Notes: generated by a model not told the origin, from the letters alone. A DNA stretch of 64,000 nucleotides from Winogradskyella ludwigii (GCF_013403985.1 NZ_JABFDF010000002.1:186001-250000); one strand, 5' to 3'. Counted from the first letter of the stretch, positions 1-10,760 are shown. Made by a program: numbers and translations.

Positions 1-2224
1 TAATGGAAAAAAGCTGAAGGTTAAATCCTTTACCATTTATGATACCGAAAACTTATCTATTGAACTCGATGAAAACACCATAGCCCTTAATGACCTTAAG
101 ATTAACTTTCATGGAGCATTGTCTCTTTTTGAAGATGGCTTGGCTTACGACTTGTTATTTAATACTGAAAACGGCACTCTTGAAAAGGTGGTTAGTGCTT
201 TGCCTCCAAAATATACAACATGGTCGCAATCGGTAACACTGAAAGGAGATGTCGATGCTTCATTACATATAACAGGATATTCAGGTACAGTTCCTGACTC
301 CTCTAAACTAGAACGAACAGACATTAAGGTCGCGATTACTGATGGTACTATTCGCCATAACGATGCCCAAGACGCTATAGAACATTTGAATGTTGCGTTT
401 CAAGGTGATTTTAATTCTGAAGCCCTACACCTTAACCTGGATCGTTTAGATTTCGAGCTAAATAATGAAATTACTAAAGGCTCTATGATAGCTGAAGGTA
501 CAGCCGATTCGCTTTATATCAAGTCCCATTTAAAATCTAATCTCAACCTTGACATACTGAATCAAACCCTACAACTCCCCGACCTTGCGTTTCAAGGAGT
601 ATTAGCCACAGACCTTACCATAGATGGAGTTTATGCCCCTTTGACCTCTAAACTTCCTAAAACCAAAGGGCTTTTTACATTATCTCATGGCGCTTTGCAA
701 ACCTCAGGACATGCAGAACCTATTAAAGACATAGCGTTAGATGCTATTATTATAAACGAAGGTGGCACCTATGCTGAGTCGATTTTAACCATTAATGCCC
801 TCAACTTTAGTTTTCTAGGTAATCTGTTTACGAGCGAAGCTTTTTTTAAGAATTTTGACGAACCAGAATATCATATTAAAGGCCAAGGCGCTATAGATTT
901 CACCTCCCTTAACCAAGTGATTGCATTGCCTTTTTTAATTTCGAATGGGCAATTAAACGCTGATTTAAACTTAAACGGACAGCTTAATCATCCGCAAGCT
1001 GTAACCCGTAATAGTGGCACACTAGATCTTAAAAATATAGAACTTAAAACTAGCCTATTACCTTATCCTGTTGTTGTAAAAGAAGGGCGGTTTTTATTCT
1101 TAAATGACCAAATGGCCTTTTCTAACCTGAGTGTACAACACCAATCTTCTGCTGTTGTTATGGACGGTTACTTTACCAATTATATCGATTACGCTTTACA
1201 TTCTAAAGGAGTATTGCGAGGAGATCTTGAACTAAAATCTCCTAAAATTGACATTACCGAATTTTTCCCAACACAAGACGTTTTAACCTCTCCATCTGAT
1301 AGTCTAAGTGTTCCCCATACTGTTGAAAACGTTGTAAGTGGTGTGATGCAAGTTCCAAAAGACTTAGATTTAGCCCTTCAAATTAAAATAGACACGCTAC
1401 AATATAATAGCTTAACTATTACAGCACTTAATGGTCATTTAGGACTAAAAGATCAAGGACTTTTCTTAAAAGATAGTCAGTTAGAAATGGTCGATGGCAC
1501 AGCACAACTCGATGGCTTTTACCAACCGACATCAACCAAGGACGCCTTATTTTCTATAGATTTGAAAGCTGATCACCTAAACATAGAAAAAGGTTACAAC
1601 AGCATGTCTTTGTTTAAAGAATTAGCACCAGCTGCAGCGCAAGCCTCAGGCATCGCCTCTATAGATTACAGCCTTACAGGCACATTAGATGCTAACATGA
1701 CACCTGCCATGCCAAGTTTAAAAGGCCAAGGCACTTTAAAAGTCCATAACGTTAAGTTTGATGGCTATAAACTTTTAGGGAAAGTCTCTGAGAAATCAGG
1801 ATTTGAGGCCTTAAATAATCCTAAGATATCTGAAATTACTATAAAGTCTACCGTGAACAATAACGTCTTAGAAATCGAACGCTTTAAGTTTAAAGTCAGC
1901 CCATTTAGATTAAGAGCCGAAGGGCAAACCACCTTCGATGGAGACCTAAGTCTTAAAATGCGTATTGGCTTACCTCCTTTAGGCCTTATTGGTATTCCTG
2001 TTGTTATTGAAGGCAATAGTGACGATTTTGATGTAAAACTTGGCAAGAAACCGAAAGATCTTGCTACTGAAGATACTTCAGAAGACAGCTATTCTCAAGA
2101 TGAACTTAATCGCTTAAGTACACAAAAAGATTCCATTAGAAGCACCACATCAAAGCAGGCAATAAACAAGCTACAAGATGACATTAAACAGGTTACAGCA
2201 GATTCATTACAAACAAAACACTAA
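1..2224 (+). CDS. AsmA-like outer-membrane biogenesis protein, C-terminal part
   Basis: The reading frame is open from the left edge, and the first in-frame start-like codon (TTG at 119) lies inside continuous coding sequence, so this is the C-terminal part of a longer gene whose start is outside the window. The visible ~740 residues are low-complexity beta-rich sequence with many Asn/Leu/Asp repeats typical of AsmA/TamB-like periplasmic proteins. They end with a hydrophobic Pro/Gly/Ile segment (GLPPLGLIGIPVVIEG) and a Lys/Asp/Ser/Thr-rich polar tail. AsmA-family proteins are inner-membrane-anchored bridge-like proteins implicated in lipid transport to the outer membrane. The family is clear from composition and C-terminal pattern; the exact substrate cannot be read. 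Confidence 0.75.
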   Translation, partial: NGKKLKVKSFTIYDTENLSIELDENTIALNDLKINFHGALSLFEDGLAYDLLFNTENGTLEKVVSALPPKYTTWSQSVTLKGDVDASLHITGYSGTVPDSSKLERTDIKVAITDGTIRHNDAQDAIEHLNVAFQGDFNSEALHLNLDRLDFELNNEITKGSMIAEGTADSLYIKSHLKSNLNLDILNQTLQLPDLAFQGVLATDLTIDGVYAPLTSKLPKTKGLFTLSHGALQTSGHAEPIKDIALDAIIINEGGTYAESILTINALNFSFLGNLFTSEAFFKNFDEPEYHIKGQGAIDFTSLNQVIALPFLISNGQLNADLNLNGQLNHPQAVTRNSGTLDLKNIELKTSLLPYPVVVKEGRFLFLNDQMAFSNLSVQHQSSAVVMDGYFTNYIDYALHSKGVLRGDLELKSPKIDITEFFPTQDVLTSPSDSLSVPHTVENVVSGVMQVPKDLDLALQIKIDTLQYNSLTITALNGHLGLKDQGLFLKDSQLEMVDGTAQLDGFYQPTSTKDALFSIDLKADHLNIEKGYNSMSLFKELAPAAAQASGIASIDYSLTGTLDANMTPAMPSLKGQGTLKVHNVKFDGYKLLGKVSEKSGFEALNNPKISEITIKSTVNNNVLEIERFKFKVSPFRLRAEGQTTFDGDLSLKMRIGLPPLGLIGIPVVIEGNSDDFDVKLGKKPKDLATEDTSEDSYSQDELNRLSTQKDSIRSTTSKQAINKLQDDIKQVTADSLQTKH

Positions 2225-2284
2225 CGCTGTATCCTATTTAAGTATGTTGATGATTTCATTGTATTTGTGATACCTATGCTTCAC

Positions 2285-2313
2285 TTTGGATGACTGTAAA
2301 ATTTGTACCTTTG
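2285..2313 (+). promoter_or_regulatory. Bacteroidetes-type promoter of uvrA
   Basis: TTTG at 2285-2288 and TACCTTTG at 2306-2313 fit the -33 TTTG / -7 TAnnTTTG consensus with a 17-nt spacer. The predicted transcript starts near 2319, about 30 nt before the uvrA ATG. Confidence 0.75.
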
Positions 2314-2350
2314 CAACTTCTAAAAAACAATCGAAGGATTTATACCACAT

Positions 2351-5179
2351 ATGAGCCAATTTAACGATTCTATTGAAGTACAAGGAGCACGCGTTCACAA
2401 CCTTAAAAACATTGACGTTTCCATTCCAAGAGATAAGCTCGTGGTGATTACTGGGCTGTCTGGAAGTGGAAAATCATCTTTAGCTTTTGATACGATTTAT
2501 GCCGAAGGCCAACGCCGTTATATTGAAACGTTTTCAGCTTATGCACGTCAGTTTTTGGGCAGTTTAGAACGTCCTGATGTAGATAAAATTGATGGCTTAT
2601 CTCCTGTAATTGCCATAGAGCAAAAAACAACGAGTAAATCGCCACGTTCTACGGTTGGTACTATTACTGAGATTTATGATTTCCTGCGTTTATTATATGC
2701 TAGAGCTGCTGATGCTTACAGTTTTAATACTGGAGAGCAGATGATTAGCTATAACGATGCTCAGATTAAAGACCTTATTTTAGCCTCTTACAAAGGCAAA
2801 CGCATTAATATTTTATCTCCTGTTATTCGCTCTCGTAAAGGGCATTATCGTGAGTTGTTTGAACAAATTGCCAAACAAGGTTTCGTTAAAGTCCGCACTG
2901 ATGGCGACATTGTAGATATTGAAAAGGGCATGAAACTGGACCGTTACAAAACCCACGATATTGAAATTGTTATTGATCGCTTAAAAATTGATGATACCGA
3001 AAACGATGAGAAACGCTTAATGGAATCTATTGACACAGCCATGTATCATGGAGAAGATGTGTTAATGGTTATTGAGCATGACACTAATGAACCGCGTTAT
3101 TTTAGTCGGAATTTAATGTGTCCATCCTCTGGCATTTCTTATCCGAATCCTGAGCCTAATAATTTTTCTTTCAACTCACCAAAAGGAGCTTGTCAAAATT
3201 GTAATGGTATTGGAGAATTGTATGTGGTTAATGATACTAAATTAGTTCCGGATGCGACTCTATCTATAAAAAATGGAGCCTTAGCACCTCATGGTCCACA
3301 AAAGAAAAGTTGGATTTTTAAGCAGTTTGAAACTATAGCGCAACGATTTGAGTTTTCATTAAATGATGCTTGGTCCACGATTCCTGAAGAGGCCAAACAC
3401 ATCATTTTACATGGTGGCAAAGATAAATTTACTGTAGAAAGTAAACTCTTAGGAGTAACTAGAGATTATAAAATTGATTTTGAAGGTGTTGCTAATTTTA
3501 TTGAAAGTCAATACCACTCTAACTCGACCTCTTTAGTCCGTTGGGCCAAAGAGTATATGGACAAGGTGGCTTGTCCTGTTTGTGAAGGTTCGCGATTACG
3601 CAAAGAATCTCTTTATTTTAAAGTAGATGGTAAAAGTATAGCTGACTTAGTTAACATGGATGTTGTAGAATTAGGAGCTTGGTTAGAAGGTTTATTGGAC
3701 CGTTTATCAACTAAGCAGCAGCAAATTTCTGCAGAAATCATTAAGGAAATACGAAGTCGTGTTCAATTCCTATTAGATGTAGGCTTAACTTATCTCAGCT
3801 TGAACCGAAGTTCTAAATCGCTTTCTGGAGGAGAAGCTCAGCGTATACGATTGGCGACTCAAATTGGTTCGCAATTAGTTGGTGTTCTTTATATTTTAGA
3901 TGAGCCCAGTATTGGTTTGCACCAGCGCGATAATGAGAAACTGATTAACTCCTTAATTTCATTAAGAGACGTTGGTAATTCTGTAATTGTTGTAGAACAT
4001 GATAAGGATATGATAGAACGTGCCGATCATGTTATTGATATCGGTCCTTTTGCAGGTAAGTATGGAGGCGAAATTATTAGTGAAGGTACTCCTCAAGAAT
4101 TGCTAAAGCAAAACACCTTAACCGCTGCCTATCTTAATGGAGAACGCGAAATTGAAATCCCAAAAGAACGACGAAAAGGTAATGGTAAAAAACTAGTACT
4201 AAAAGGTTGTACTGGGAACAATTTAAAGAATGTAGATGTAGAGTTTCCTTTAGGTAAAATGATTGGTGTTACTGGAGTTTCCGGAAGTGGTAAATCGACC
4301 TTAATTAACGAAACCCTATATCCTATTCTTAATGCCTTTTATTTTAATGGAGTCAAAAAACCAATGCCTTATAAAAGTATTAAAGGTTTAGAGAATTTAG
4401 ATAAGGTGATTGATATTAACCAATCGCCAATTGGACGAACACCACGAAGTAATCCTGCCACTTACACCAAGACTTTTGATGAAATACGCAGTCTGTTTTC
4501 TAAAATCCCTGAAGCTATGATTCGTGGTTATAAACCAGGACGTTTTAGTTTTAACGTTAAAGGAGGGCGCTGTGAAACCTGCCAAGGAGGAGGATTACGT
4601 GTGATTGAAATGAATTTTCTTCCTGATGTTTATGTAGAATGTGAAACCTGCCAAGGCAAACGTTTTAATCGAGAAACTTTAGAGATTCGTTATAAAGGAA
4701 AATCTATTAGTGATGTGCTAAATATGACGATTGAAGAAGCCGTGAGTTTCTTTGAAAACATTCCTAAAATTCATAGGAAACTAAAAACCATCAAAGATGT
4801 TGGTTTAGGTTATATTACCTTAGGTCAGCAAAGTACAACGCTATCTGGAGGAGAAGCCCAACGTATAAAATTAGCTTCAGAATTAAGTAAACGCGATACA
4901 GGAAATACCTTTTATATTTTAGATGAACCTACCACAGGTTTACATTTTGAAGATATTAGAGTCCTTATGAAAGTGCTTAATAAATTGGCCGATAAAGGCA
5001 ATACGGTTTTAATCATAGAACACAATCTTGATGTGATTAAAACGGTAGATTACATTATTGATATTGGTTACGAAGGAGGAAAAGGAGGAGGTCAGTTAGT
5101 TGCTAAAGGCACACCAGAGCATTTGGTAAAAGACAAGAAGAGTTACACTGCCAAATTTTTAAAGAAAGAATTGTCATAA
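2351..5179 (+). CDS. uvrA: Excinuclease ABC subunit A
   Basis: UvrA is the damage-recognition ATPase of nucleotide excision repair, loading UvrB on damaged DNA. The 942-residue length is normal. Two ABC ATPase modules are visible: Walker [10 protein letters not shown] near residue 35 and GVSGSGKST near 640, and the signatures [13 protein letters not shown] and [13 protein letters not shown], each followed by an ILDEP Walker B. The C-terminal zinc finger is intact (CETCQGGG ... CETCQGKRF). The interdomain site near residues 257-284 is altered: it reads CPSSG where E. coli has CPxCG, so one cysteine of that zinc site is missing while C281 and C284 remain. The gene is transcribed alone from a strong consensus promoter. 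Confidence 0.97.
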   Translation: MSQFNDSIEVQGARVHNLKNIDVSIPRDKLVVITGLSGSGKSSLAFDTIYAEGQRRYIETFSAYARQFLGSLERPDVDKIDGLSPVIAIEQKTTSKSPRSTVGTITEIYDFLRLLYARAADAYSFNTGEQMISYNDAQIKDLILASYKGKRINILSPVIRSRKGHYRELFEQIAKQGFVKVRTDGDIVDIEKGMKLDRYKTHDIEIVIDRLKIDDTENDEKRLMESIDTAMYHGEDVLMVIEHDTNEPRYFSRNLMCPSSGISYPNPEPNNFSFNSPKGACQNCNGIGELYVVNDTKLVPDATLSIKNGALAPHGPQKKSWIFKQFETIAQRFEFSLNDAWSTIPEEAKHIILHGGKDKFTVESKLLGVTRDYKIDFEGVANFIESQYHSNSTSLVRWAKEYMDKVACPVCEGSRLRKESLYFKVDGKSIADLVNMDVVELGAWLEGLLDRLSTKQQQISAEIIKEIRSRVQFLLDVGLTYLSLNRSSKSLSGGEAQRIRLATQIGSQLVGVLYILDEPSIGLHQRDNEKLINSLISLRDVGNSVIVVEHDKDMIERADHVIDIGPFAGKYGGEIISEGTPQELLKQNTLTAAYLNGEREIEIPKERRKGNGKKLVLKGCTGNNLKNVDVEFPLGKMIGVTGVSGSGKSTLINETLYPILNAFYFNGVKKPMPYKSIKGLENLDKVIDINQSPIGRTPRSNPATYTKTFDEIRSLFSKIPEAMIRGYKPGRFSFNVKGGRCETCQGGGLRVIEMNFLPDVYVECETCQGKRFNRETLEIRYKGKSISDVLNMTIEEAVSFFENIPKIHRKLKTIKDVGLGYITLGQQSTTLSGGEAQRIKLASELSKRDTGNTFYILDEPTTGLHFEDIRVLMKVLNKLADKGNTVLIIEHNLDVIKTVDYIIDIGYEGGKGGGQLVAKGTPEHLVKDKKSYTAKFLKKELS

Positions 5180-5291
5180 TACCTCGTTTAGGGCCAACAC
5201 TAACCGATTTACATTTATTATTAGCTCATATAATCATGATTTGTTCATGCGTTGTTTTTATTGTTTAATTTCGATTAACACTAACAATTAA

Positions 5292-5471
<180 letters not shown>

Positions 5472-5491
5472 TAAAAACAAACAAAAATTCT

Positions 5492-5525
5492 AAGCGTGTA
5501 GATTAATTTCTACACGCTTTTTTTT
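5492..5525 (+). terminator. Intrinsic terminator after the Lmo0937-family gene
   Basis: Perfect 10-bp stem AGCGTGTAGA / TCTACACGCT with a 6-nt loop, followed by at least seven T residues. Confidence 0.9.
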
Positions 5526-5558
5526 ATTAATAAAACGGCTATTTCAATCAATTTAACT

Positions 5559-5610
5559 TAACTTTGGAAGTCTTATTTTTTAAGACAAAGCCATATTTAT
5601 GTATGGCTTT
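5559..5610 (+). promoter_or_regulatory. Promoter and structured 5' leader of the LOG gene
   Basis: TAACTTTG at 5559-5566 matches the -7 element. Directly behind it lie two adjacent hairpins: GTCTTA-TTTTT-TAAGAC (5570-5586) and AAAGCCATA-TTTATG-TATGGCTTT (5587-5610), the latter followed by TTATAG. They occupy the first ~40 nt of the predicted leader, before the ATG at 5644. Confidence 0.55.
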
Positions 5611-5643
5611 TATAGTGTTTATAACTAAAATATATTTAATCAT

Positions 5644-6330
5644 ATGCAAAAAGAAAGCAGTAGCAAAGGCTGGAACGAAATAAAAACGAATGACTCTTGG
5701 GCGATTTTTAAGATTGTTGGAGAATTTGTAAACGGTTATGAAAAACTAAGTAAAATAGGGCCTTGTGTTTCTATTTTTGGATCGGCACGCACAAAGCCAG
5801 ATCATAAATATTATAAATTAACTGAAGAAGTAGCCTCTAAAATTGTAGATCAAGGTTATGGTGTTATCACAGGTGGTGGACCAGGTATCATGGAAGCTGG
5901 GAATAAAGGTGCCCATATTGCTGGAGGAACTTCTGTTGGTTTAAACATTGAGTTGCCATTTGAGCAACACGATAATCCTTATATAGATTCTGATAAAAGC
6001 TTAGATTTTGATTACTTCTTTGTAAGAAAGGTGATGTTTGTAAAATACTCTCAAGGTTTTGTAGTCATGCCTGGTGGTTTTGGTACCCTTGATGAATTGT
6101 TTGAAGCGATTACTTTAATTCAGACTCACAAAATAGAATCGTTTCCTATTATTTTAGTTGGAACAGAATTTTGGGGAGGTCTTATGGATTGGGTAAAAAC
6201 AACACTTTTAGATGCTGGTAATATTAGCGAAAAAGATTTAGACCTTATTCACCTTGTAGATTCAGGAGATGAAGTTATAGAGATCCTTAACGACTTCTAT
6301 AAAGAATACGATCTTAGTCCTAATTTCTAA
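5644..6330 (+). CDS. LOG / TIGR00730-family Rossmann-fold nucleotide hydrolase
   Basis: 228 residues with both family signatures: GGGPGIMEAGNKGA near residues 79-92 and PGGFGTLDE near 141-149. The second is the catalytic/phosphate-binding motif of lysine-decarboxylase-like LOG proteins. Members hydrolyse N6-substituted nucleoside 5'-monophosphates or other NMPs to base plus ribose 5-phosphate. In bacteria without cytokinin they are thought to act in purine salvage. No lysine decarboxylase function should be inferred. The gene is monocistronic, with a structured leader and a hairpin downstream. Confidence 0.88.
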   Translation: MQKESSSKGWNEIKTNDSWAIFKIVGEFVNGYEKLSKIGPCVSIFGSARTKPDHKYYKLTEEVASKIVDQGYGVITGGGPGIMEAGNKGAHIAGGTSVGLNIELPFEQHDNPYIDSDKSLDFDYFFVRKVMFVKYSQGFVVMPGGFGTLDELFEAITLIQTHKIESFPIILVGTEFWGGLMDWVKTTLLDAGNISEKDLDLIHLVDSGDEVIEILNDFYKEYDLSPNF

Positions 6331-6349
6331 CATTGAATTTAAACTTTTT

Positions 6350-6385
6350 AAATGCAGCAAAACACTACTGTTTTTTGCTGCATTT
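6350..6385 (+). terminator. Terminator-like hairpin after the LOG gene
   Basis: A 13-bp inverted repeat (AAATGCAGCAAAA / TTTTGCTGCATTT) with a 10-nt loop. The arms supply A and T tracts, but there is no long T-run beyond the stem. Confidence 0.6.
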
Positions 6386-6488
6386 AAATTCTACTCAAGC
6401 TGGATAGCTCCAACTACGGCACAAGAGTCAGTTAAAAATTAATGAATTGATCATTTACAGCCCATTGCAAACATTTATCACCTCTCTA

Positions 6489-7790
6489 ATGCATCTTAGT
6501 TTTTCATTCTTTACTCTGAAAAAAAAATTCTTAGTTTTTATACTCCTTTTCCTTTTCACTTTTTCTAATGTCTCTGCTCAAGAAAACATTAAAGTGATGT
6601 TTTATAATTTACTGAATTATCCATTAGAGGATGCCGTACCTAATCGTATTAATGATTTGTCGTATATCCTAGGTGATTATCAACCTGATCTATTCTTAGT
6701 TTGTGAACTTAATAATAGTACAGGAGCGAATACTATTTTAGACACTACCAAAGCTGTTATTAATTCTAATTTTGAAATGGCAACCTTTGTAACCAATACT
6801 TCGGACGATGCCTTTGGAGATCAAAATGATTTACAAAACCTCATCTATTTCGATAGCACAAAATTTAGTTTAGAAGAACAAATTATTGTTCCCTCTCAAT
6901 TTAGAGATTTTAATGTTTATCGTTTGCTATTAAATACTGTAGATAAAGTTACAAACCCTATAGAACTCTATGTTGTTGTTTGTCATTTAAAAGCTTCTAG
7001 CGGGACTTACAATGCACAAAAACGTTATGAGATGGTCTTAGATTTAGAAACCTATCTAGACACTTTGCCTGCAGACGTTAATGTGTTATTAGGAGGAGAT
7101 TTAAACCTATATCGATCTAGTGAAGATGCGTTTCAAGAACTTATTAGTACCAATAATCACATTACGTTTACAGACCCTGCAAACCGCATAGGTAGTTGGA
7201 ATAACAATCTTGATTATATAGACGTCTTTACTCAATCTACACGTACCGAAACCGGATTAGGAGGTGCTAATGGTGGTTTTGATGATCGCTTTGATTTTTT
7301 ACTAACCTCAGAAAACCTGTTAAGTACCGCGAATATTACTTATATCCCTGATTCTTATAAAGCTTTTGGGAATAATGGATTAGCATCTTGTTGGAATAAA
7401 TCTATTAATGCGTCGGAATGTGGAACCACAAGCTCTGAATTTTCGTATACATTAAGAAATGCATTGCACAATTTTAGTGATCACCTTCCCGTTACACTAT
7501 CTTTAGAGATTGCCTCTGACTTTTTAAGTGTCGATGACTTTAAAGTTTCATCTGGTATACATCTCGAAGAGACGGTTGTAACTAGTACGCTGGTATTAAA
7601 TATTGACAACGCCTTATTGTTTAATCAGCCTATTGTTATTTATAATAATTTGGGGCAAAAAATAAAAACATTTCAAATGACTTCTGATACCAAGCAATAC
7701 TTTAATGTTTCCGATTTACCTACTGGAATGTTCTATTTATCTGTACCAACACATTACTCTAACCCGATTAAATTCATTATTTCAAATTGA
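6489..7790 (+). CDS. T9SS-secreted endonuclease/exonuclease/phosphatase-family protein
   Basis: I chose the ATG at 6489 because it gives a clean signal peptide (basic KKK, hydrophobic core, SAQ cleavage). An in-frame TTG at 6447 would add 14 residues in front. After the signal comes an EEP fold: MFYNLLNYP (metal Asn), LLGGDLNLY (Asp/Asn pair) and FSDHLPVTL (catalytic Asp-His), as in DNase I-like and sphingomyelinase-like hydrolases. The last ~80 residues form a T9SS type A sorting domain with the IYNNLGQKI and LPTGMFYLSV pattern, so the protein is probably exported to the surface. Substrate (DNA, phospholipid or phosphoinositide) is undecided. The stop overlaps the next gene's start. Confidence 0.82.
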   Translation: MHLSFSFFTLKKKFLVFILLFLFTFSNVSAQENIKVMFYNLLNYPLEDAVPNRINDLSYILGDYQPDLFLVCELNNSTGANTILDTTKAVINSNFEMATFVTNTSDDAFGDQNDLQNLIYFDSTKFSLEEQIIVPSQFRDFNVYRLLLNTVDKVTNPIELYVVVCHLKASSGTYNAQKRYEMVLDLETYLDTLPADVNVLLGGDLNLYRSSEDAFQELISTNNHITFTDPANRIGSWNNNLDYIDVFTQSTRTETGLGGANGGFDDRFDFLLTSENLLSTANITYIPDSYKAFGNNGLASCWNKSINASECGTTSSEFSYTLRNALHNFSDHLPVTLSLEIASDFLSVDDFKVSSGIHLEETVVTSTLVLNIDNALLFNQPIVIYNNLGQKIKTFQMTSDTKQYFNVSDLPTGMFYLSVPTHYSNPIKFIISN

Positions 7791-10627
7791 ATAAAACTTC
7801 ACTTATAGCGTTTATAATATGTGTTATCAGTTTCAGTCTTGCAGCTCAAAACGCGATGGATATTAATGCCACTGTTCAGGTAGAGACCAAAACAATTACT
7901 ATCGCTCAAACTATTGTTTATCAAAATGAAAGTGATCACGTTTTAGACACTATTTACCTTAATGATTGGAACCATAGCTATTCTACAAAAACAACTCCAT
8001 TAGCCAAACGTTTTGAAGAAGAGTTTAGCACAAAATTCCATTTAGCAAAAAATGAGCAACGTGGCTATACCGTCATAACCTCTATTAAAAATGAGAATCA
8101 AATTGCTTTAGATTACAACCGCTTAAAAGACCATCCTGATGTTATACAAGTGGTATTAGAAAATCCATTACAACCTGGAGACGCTTACACTACTCAACTC
8201 GAGTATACATTATTAATACCAGATGCGACTTTTACAGATTATGGAGTAACTAAGGCCAATGATTTTGACTTAAAATATTGGTATATAACTCCTGCTGTAT
8301 ACAACGGTTCATGGCAGTATTATAGCAATAAAAATTTGGATGATTTATTTGTTCCAAAATCAGACGTTACGTTACACATTACCTATCCTCGAAATTACAA
8401 AGTGACTTCGGAGCTCGATTTTAATGCAACTTCTGTAGACACGGAGCAGCACATGCAAACGACTGTACTCAGAGGAAAAGATCGTGTTAATACATATCTA
8501 TCGCTTCATAAATTCCCTAGTTATAACTTTATACAAACTGACGATTTTATTTTAATTTCTGATCTCAATGAAAAAGGTTTACCAGAACCTGCTAAAGCTA
8601 TTTTAACCGATAAAATTACCCGATTCTTAACCCAACATCTGGGAGCGTATCCGCATAAACAATTGTTGGTCTCTTCGATAGACTACAATAAGAATCCCTT
8701 GTATGGCCTTAACCAATTACCTTCCTTTTTTAGACCTTTTCCAAGTGATTTTCAATATGAATTGAAACTTGTTAAAACCGCATTAAAAAAGTATATTGAT
8801 AATACACTACTACTTAATCCAAGAAAAGAGCATTGGTTAAGTGAAGGGCTTCAGATCTACTATTTAATTACATATGTAGAGGAAAATTATCCTGAAATGA
8901 AACTCTTAGGTACCTTGGCAGATGTTTGGGGTATACGCGCTTTTCATGCTGCAGATTTAGACTTTAATTTTCAGTACTTTCTCTACTCCATGGAAATTGC
9001 TAGAAAGAATCGAGATCAGCCATTAACCACTTCTAAAGATTCCTTAACCAAATTCAATACCAATATTGCCGGAAAGTATAAAGCTGGAGTTGGCTTAAAC
9101 TACCTGGACCAATTTACTGACGATATTAATTTATCAAATATTATCACGGAGTTTTTAGAACAACATAAACTTAAAACGGTCTCTACAAAAGATTTTGAAA
9201 CGTTTGTAAGCTCTAAAACATCCAAAGATGTTCAATGGTTTTTCACCGATTATATTGGCTCTAGAAAGAAAATAGACTTTAAGATTACAGACATAGAAAC
9301 CTTAGACGATTCCTTAAAACTTACGATAAAAAATAAGAGAGACAACACCATGCCTATCTCGCTTTTTAAGATGAAGAATGATTCGGTTATTGGAAAATTA
9401 TGGGTAGAAAACATACAAGGCACCAAAACCATAACCTTCCCAAAGGATAGTACAGATAAGTTTGTTCTTGATTATGACAATGTGATCCCAGAATACAATC
9501 AACGTGATAATTACAAAGCTGTAAACGGTAGTTTTTTAAACAACAAACCTTTACAATTTCGATTATTTAAAGATATTGAAGATCCTAATTACAATCAAAT
9601 CTTCTTTATGCCTTTGGTTGAGTTTAATAATATCTATGATGGCTTAACCTTAGGTACCAAGGTTTACAATAAAACCATATTGAGAAAACGATTAAATTAT
9701 CGTTTCTCACCACAATATGCTACAAAATCGAGAGCACTTACAGGTTCTACTTCTATATTTTACACCCATAATATTGAAAATAAAAACCTTTATGATATTA
9801 CCTATGGTATTGCTGCAGGATATCAATCGTTTGCTAGTGATGCCTTCTTTACAAGGATAAGACCTTCTGTGTCATTTAGCTTTAGAGACGATTCTAATTT
9901 TAGATCTAACCAAACCGATCAAATTACAGCGCGGTATGTTAGTATTTCTAGAGAGCTTGGAGACGATGCTATCGTAGAATTGGATGAGCCAGATTACGGA
10001 GTCTTTAACTTAAGGTATACCCATTACAATCCTGGAATTATCAATTATTCTAAATTAAATACAGACATTCAAATTGCAGATAAGTTTAGCAAAATCTCAT
10101 TAAACTATGAGTTTAGAAAATTAACTCAAGGCAACCGAAATATCAACTTTAGATTTTTTGCTGGTTTTTTCTTAGATAACAATTCAGATCCATTATCTAA
10201 CTATTTTAGTTTTGCTCTCGATAGACCAACAGATTACCTATTTGATTATAGTTATTTAGGACGCTCAGAAGACTCAGGTATTTTTAGTCAGCAATTGATC
10301 ACTGCCGAAGGTGGTTTTAAATCTAAATTAGCAACCCCTTTTGCTAATCAATGGATAACAACAGCTAATTTTAGTACTTCTATCTGGAGATACATACAAG
10401 CTTATGGTGATGCTGGTTTGGTGAAAAATAAATTTAATAACGCCAAGTTTGTATACGATTCTGGCATACGTTTAAACCTTGTAGAAGACTATTTTGAAAT
10501 TTACTTTCCTATATATTCTAATCTTGGTTGGGAAATAGGACAACCCAATTATGACCAAAGCATTCGTTTTATGTTTACTGTAGACCCACAAGTTCTTCTG
10601 GGTCTTTTTAGACGTAAATGGTATTAG
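7787..10627 (+). CDS. M1-aminopeptidase-like protein lacking HEXXH, with C-terminal barrel-like region
   Basis: 946 residues beginning with a signal peptide (MNKTSLIAFIICVISFSLAAQ). The TTG start shares TTGA with the preceding stop, which indicates translational coupling. The N-terminal half follows the gluzincin M1 layout: beta-rich domain, then LGAYPHKQL, and EHWLSEGLQIYYL corresponding to the WLNEGFA zinc-glutamate motif. The position that should hold HEXXH, 18 residues before the motif Glu (E353), reads KTALK (residues 330-334), and no HEXXH exists elsewhere. The last ~350 residues have alternating aromatic beta-strands ending in LFRRKWY, like an outer-membrane barrel. It is probably a catalytically dead, surface-associated scaffold or binding protein; peptidase activity is unlikely. 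Confidence 0.75.
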   Translation: MNKTSLIAFIICVISFSLAAQNAMDINATVQVETKTITIAQTIVYQNESDHVLDTIYLNDWNHSYSTKTTPLAKRFEEEFSTKFHLAKNEQRGYTVITSIKNENQIALDYNRLKDHPDVIQVVLENPLQPGDAYTTQLEYTLLIPDATFTDYGVTKANDFDLKYWYITPAVYNGSWQYYSNKNLDDLFVPKSDVTLHITYPRNYKVTSELDFNATSVDTEQHMQTTVLRGKDRVNTYLSLHKFPSYNFIQTDDFILISDLNEKGLPEPAKAILTDKITRFLTQHLGAYPHKQLLVSSIDYNKNPLYGLNQLPSFFRPFPSDFQYELKLVKTALKKYIDNTLLLNPRKEHWLSEGLQIYYLITYVEENYPEMKLLGTLADVWGIRAFHAADLDFNFQYFLYSMEIARKNRDQPLTTSKDSLTKFNTNIAGKYKAGVGLNYLDQFTDDINLSNIITEFLEQHKLKTVSTKDFETFVSSKTSKDVQWFFTDYIGSRKKIDFKITDIETLDDSLKLTIKNKRDNTMPISLFKMKNDSVIGKLWVENIQGTKTITFPKDSTDKFVLDYDNVIPEYNQRDNYKAVNGSFLNNKPLQFRLFKDIEDPNYNQIFFMPLVEFNNIYDGLTLGTKVYNKTILRKRLNYRFSPQYATKSRALTGSTSIFYTHNIENKNLYDITYGIAAGYQSFASDAFFTRIRPSVSFSFRDDSNFRSNQTDQITARYVSISRELGDDAIVELDEPDYGVFNLRYTHYNPGIINYSKLNTDIQIADKFSKISLNYEFRKLTQGNRNINFRFFAGFFLDNNSDPLSNYFSFALDRPTDYLFDYSYLGRSEDSGIFSQQLITAEGGFKSKLATPFANQWITTANFSTSIWRYIQAYGDAGLVKNKFNNAKFVYDSGIRLNLVEDYFEIYFPIYSNLGWEIGQPNYDQSIRFMFTVDPQVLLGLFRRKWY

Positions 10628-10729
10628 AGAATTCTTATTGAAAAGTTAATATTTTTAATTTATTTGAAGTATTATCAGATATTAACTATTTTTAGTAAGA
10701 ATATCACAGCATTATAACTCCTTATGCTG

Positions 10730-10760
10730 TTGCATAAAATTTTAATTTTTCGTACTTTCG
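10730..10760 (+). promoter_or_regulatory. Promoter of the E1 dehydrogenase gene
   Basis: TTG at 10730-10732 and TACTTTCG at 10753-10760 (one mismatch to TAnnTTTG) with a 20-nt spacer. A start site near 10766 lies downstream of the ORF's upstream TTA/ATG codons, so it supports ATG 10781 as the real start. Confidence 0.6.

Noticed and set aside
6447-6488. TTG start giving a longer nuclease-like protein
   Set aside because: The ATG at 6489 gives a normal signal peptide directly; the extension would push it away from the N-terminus.
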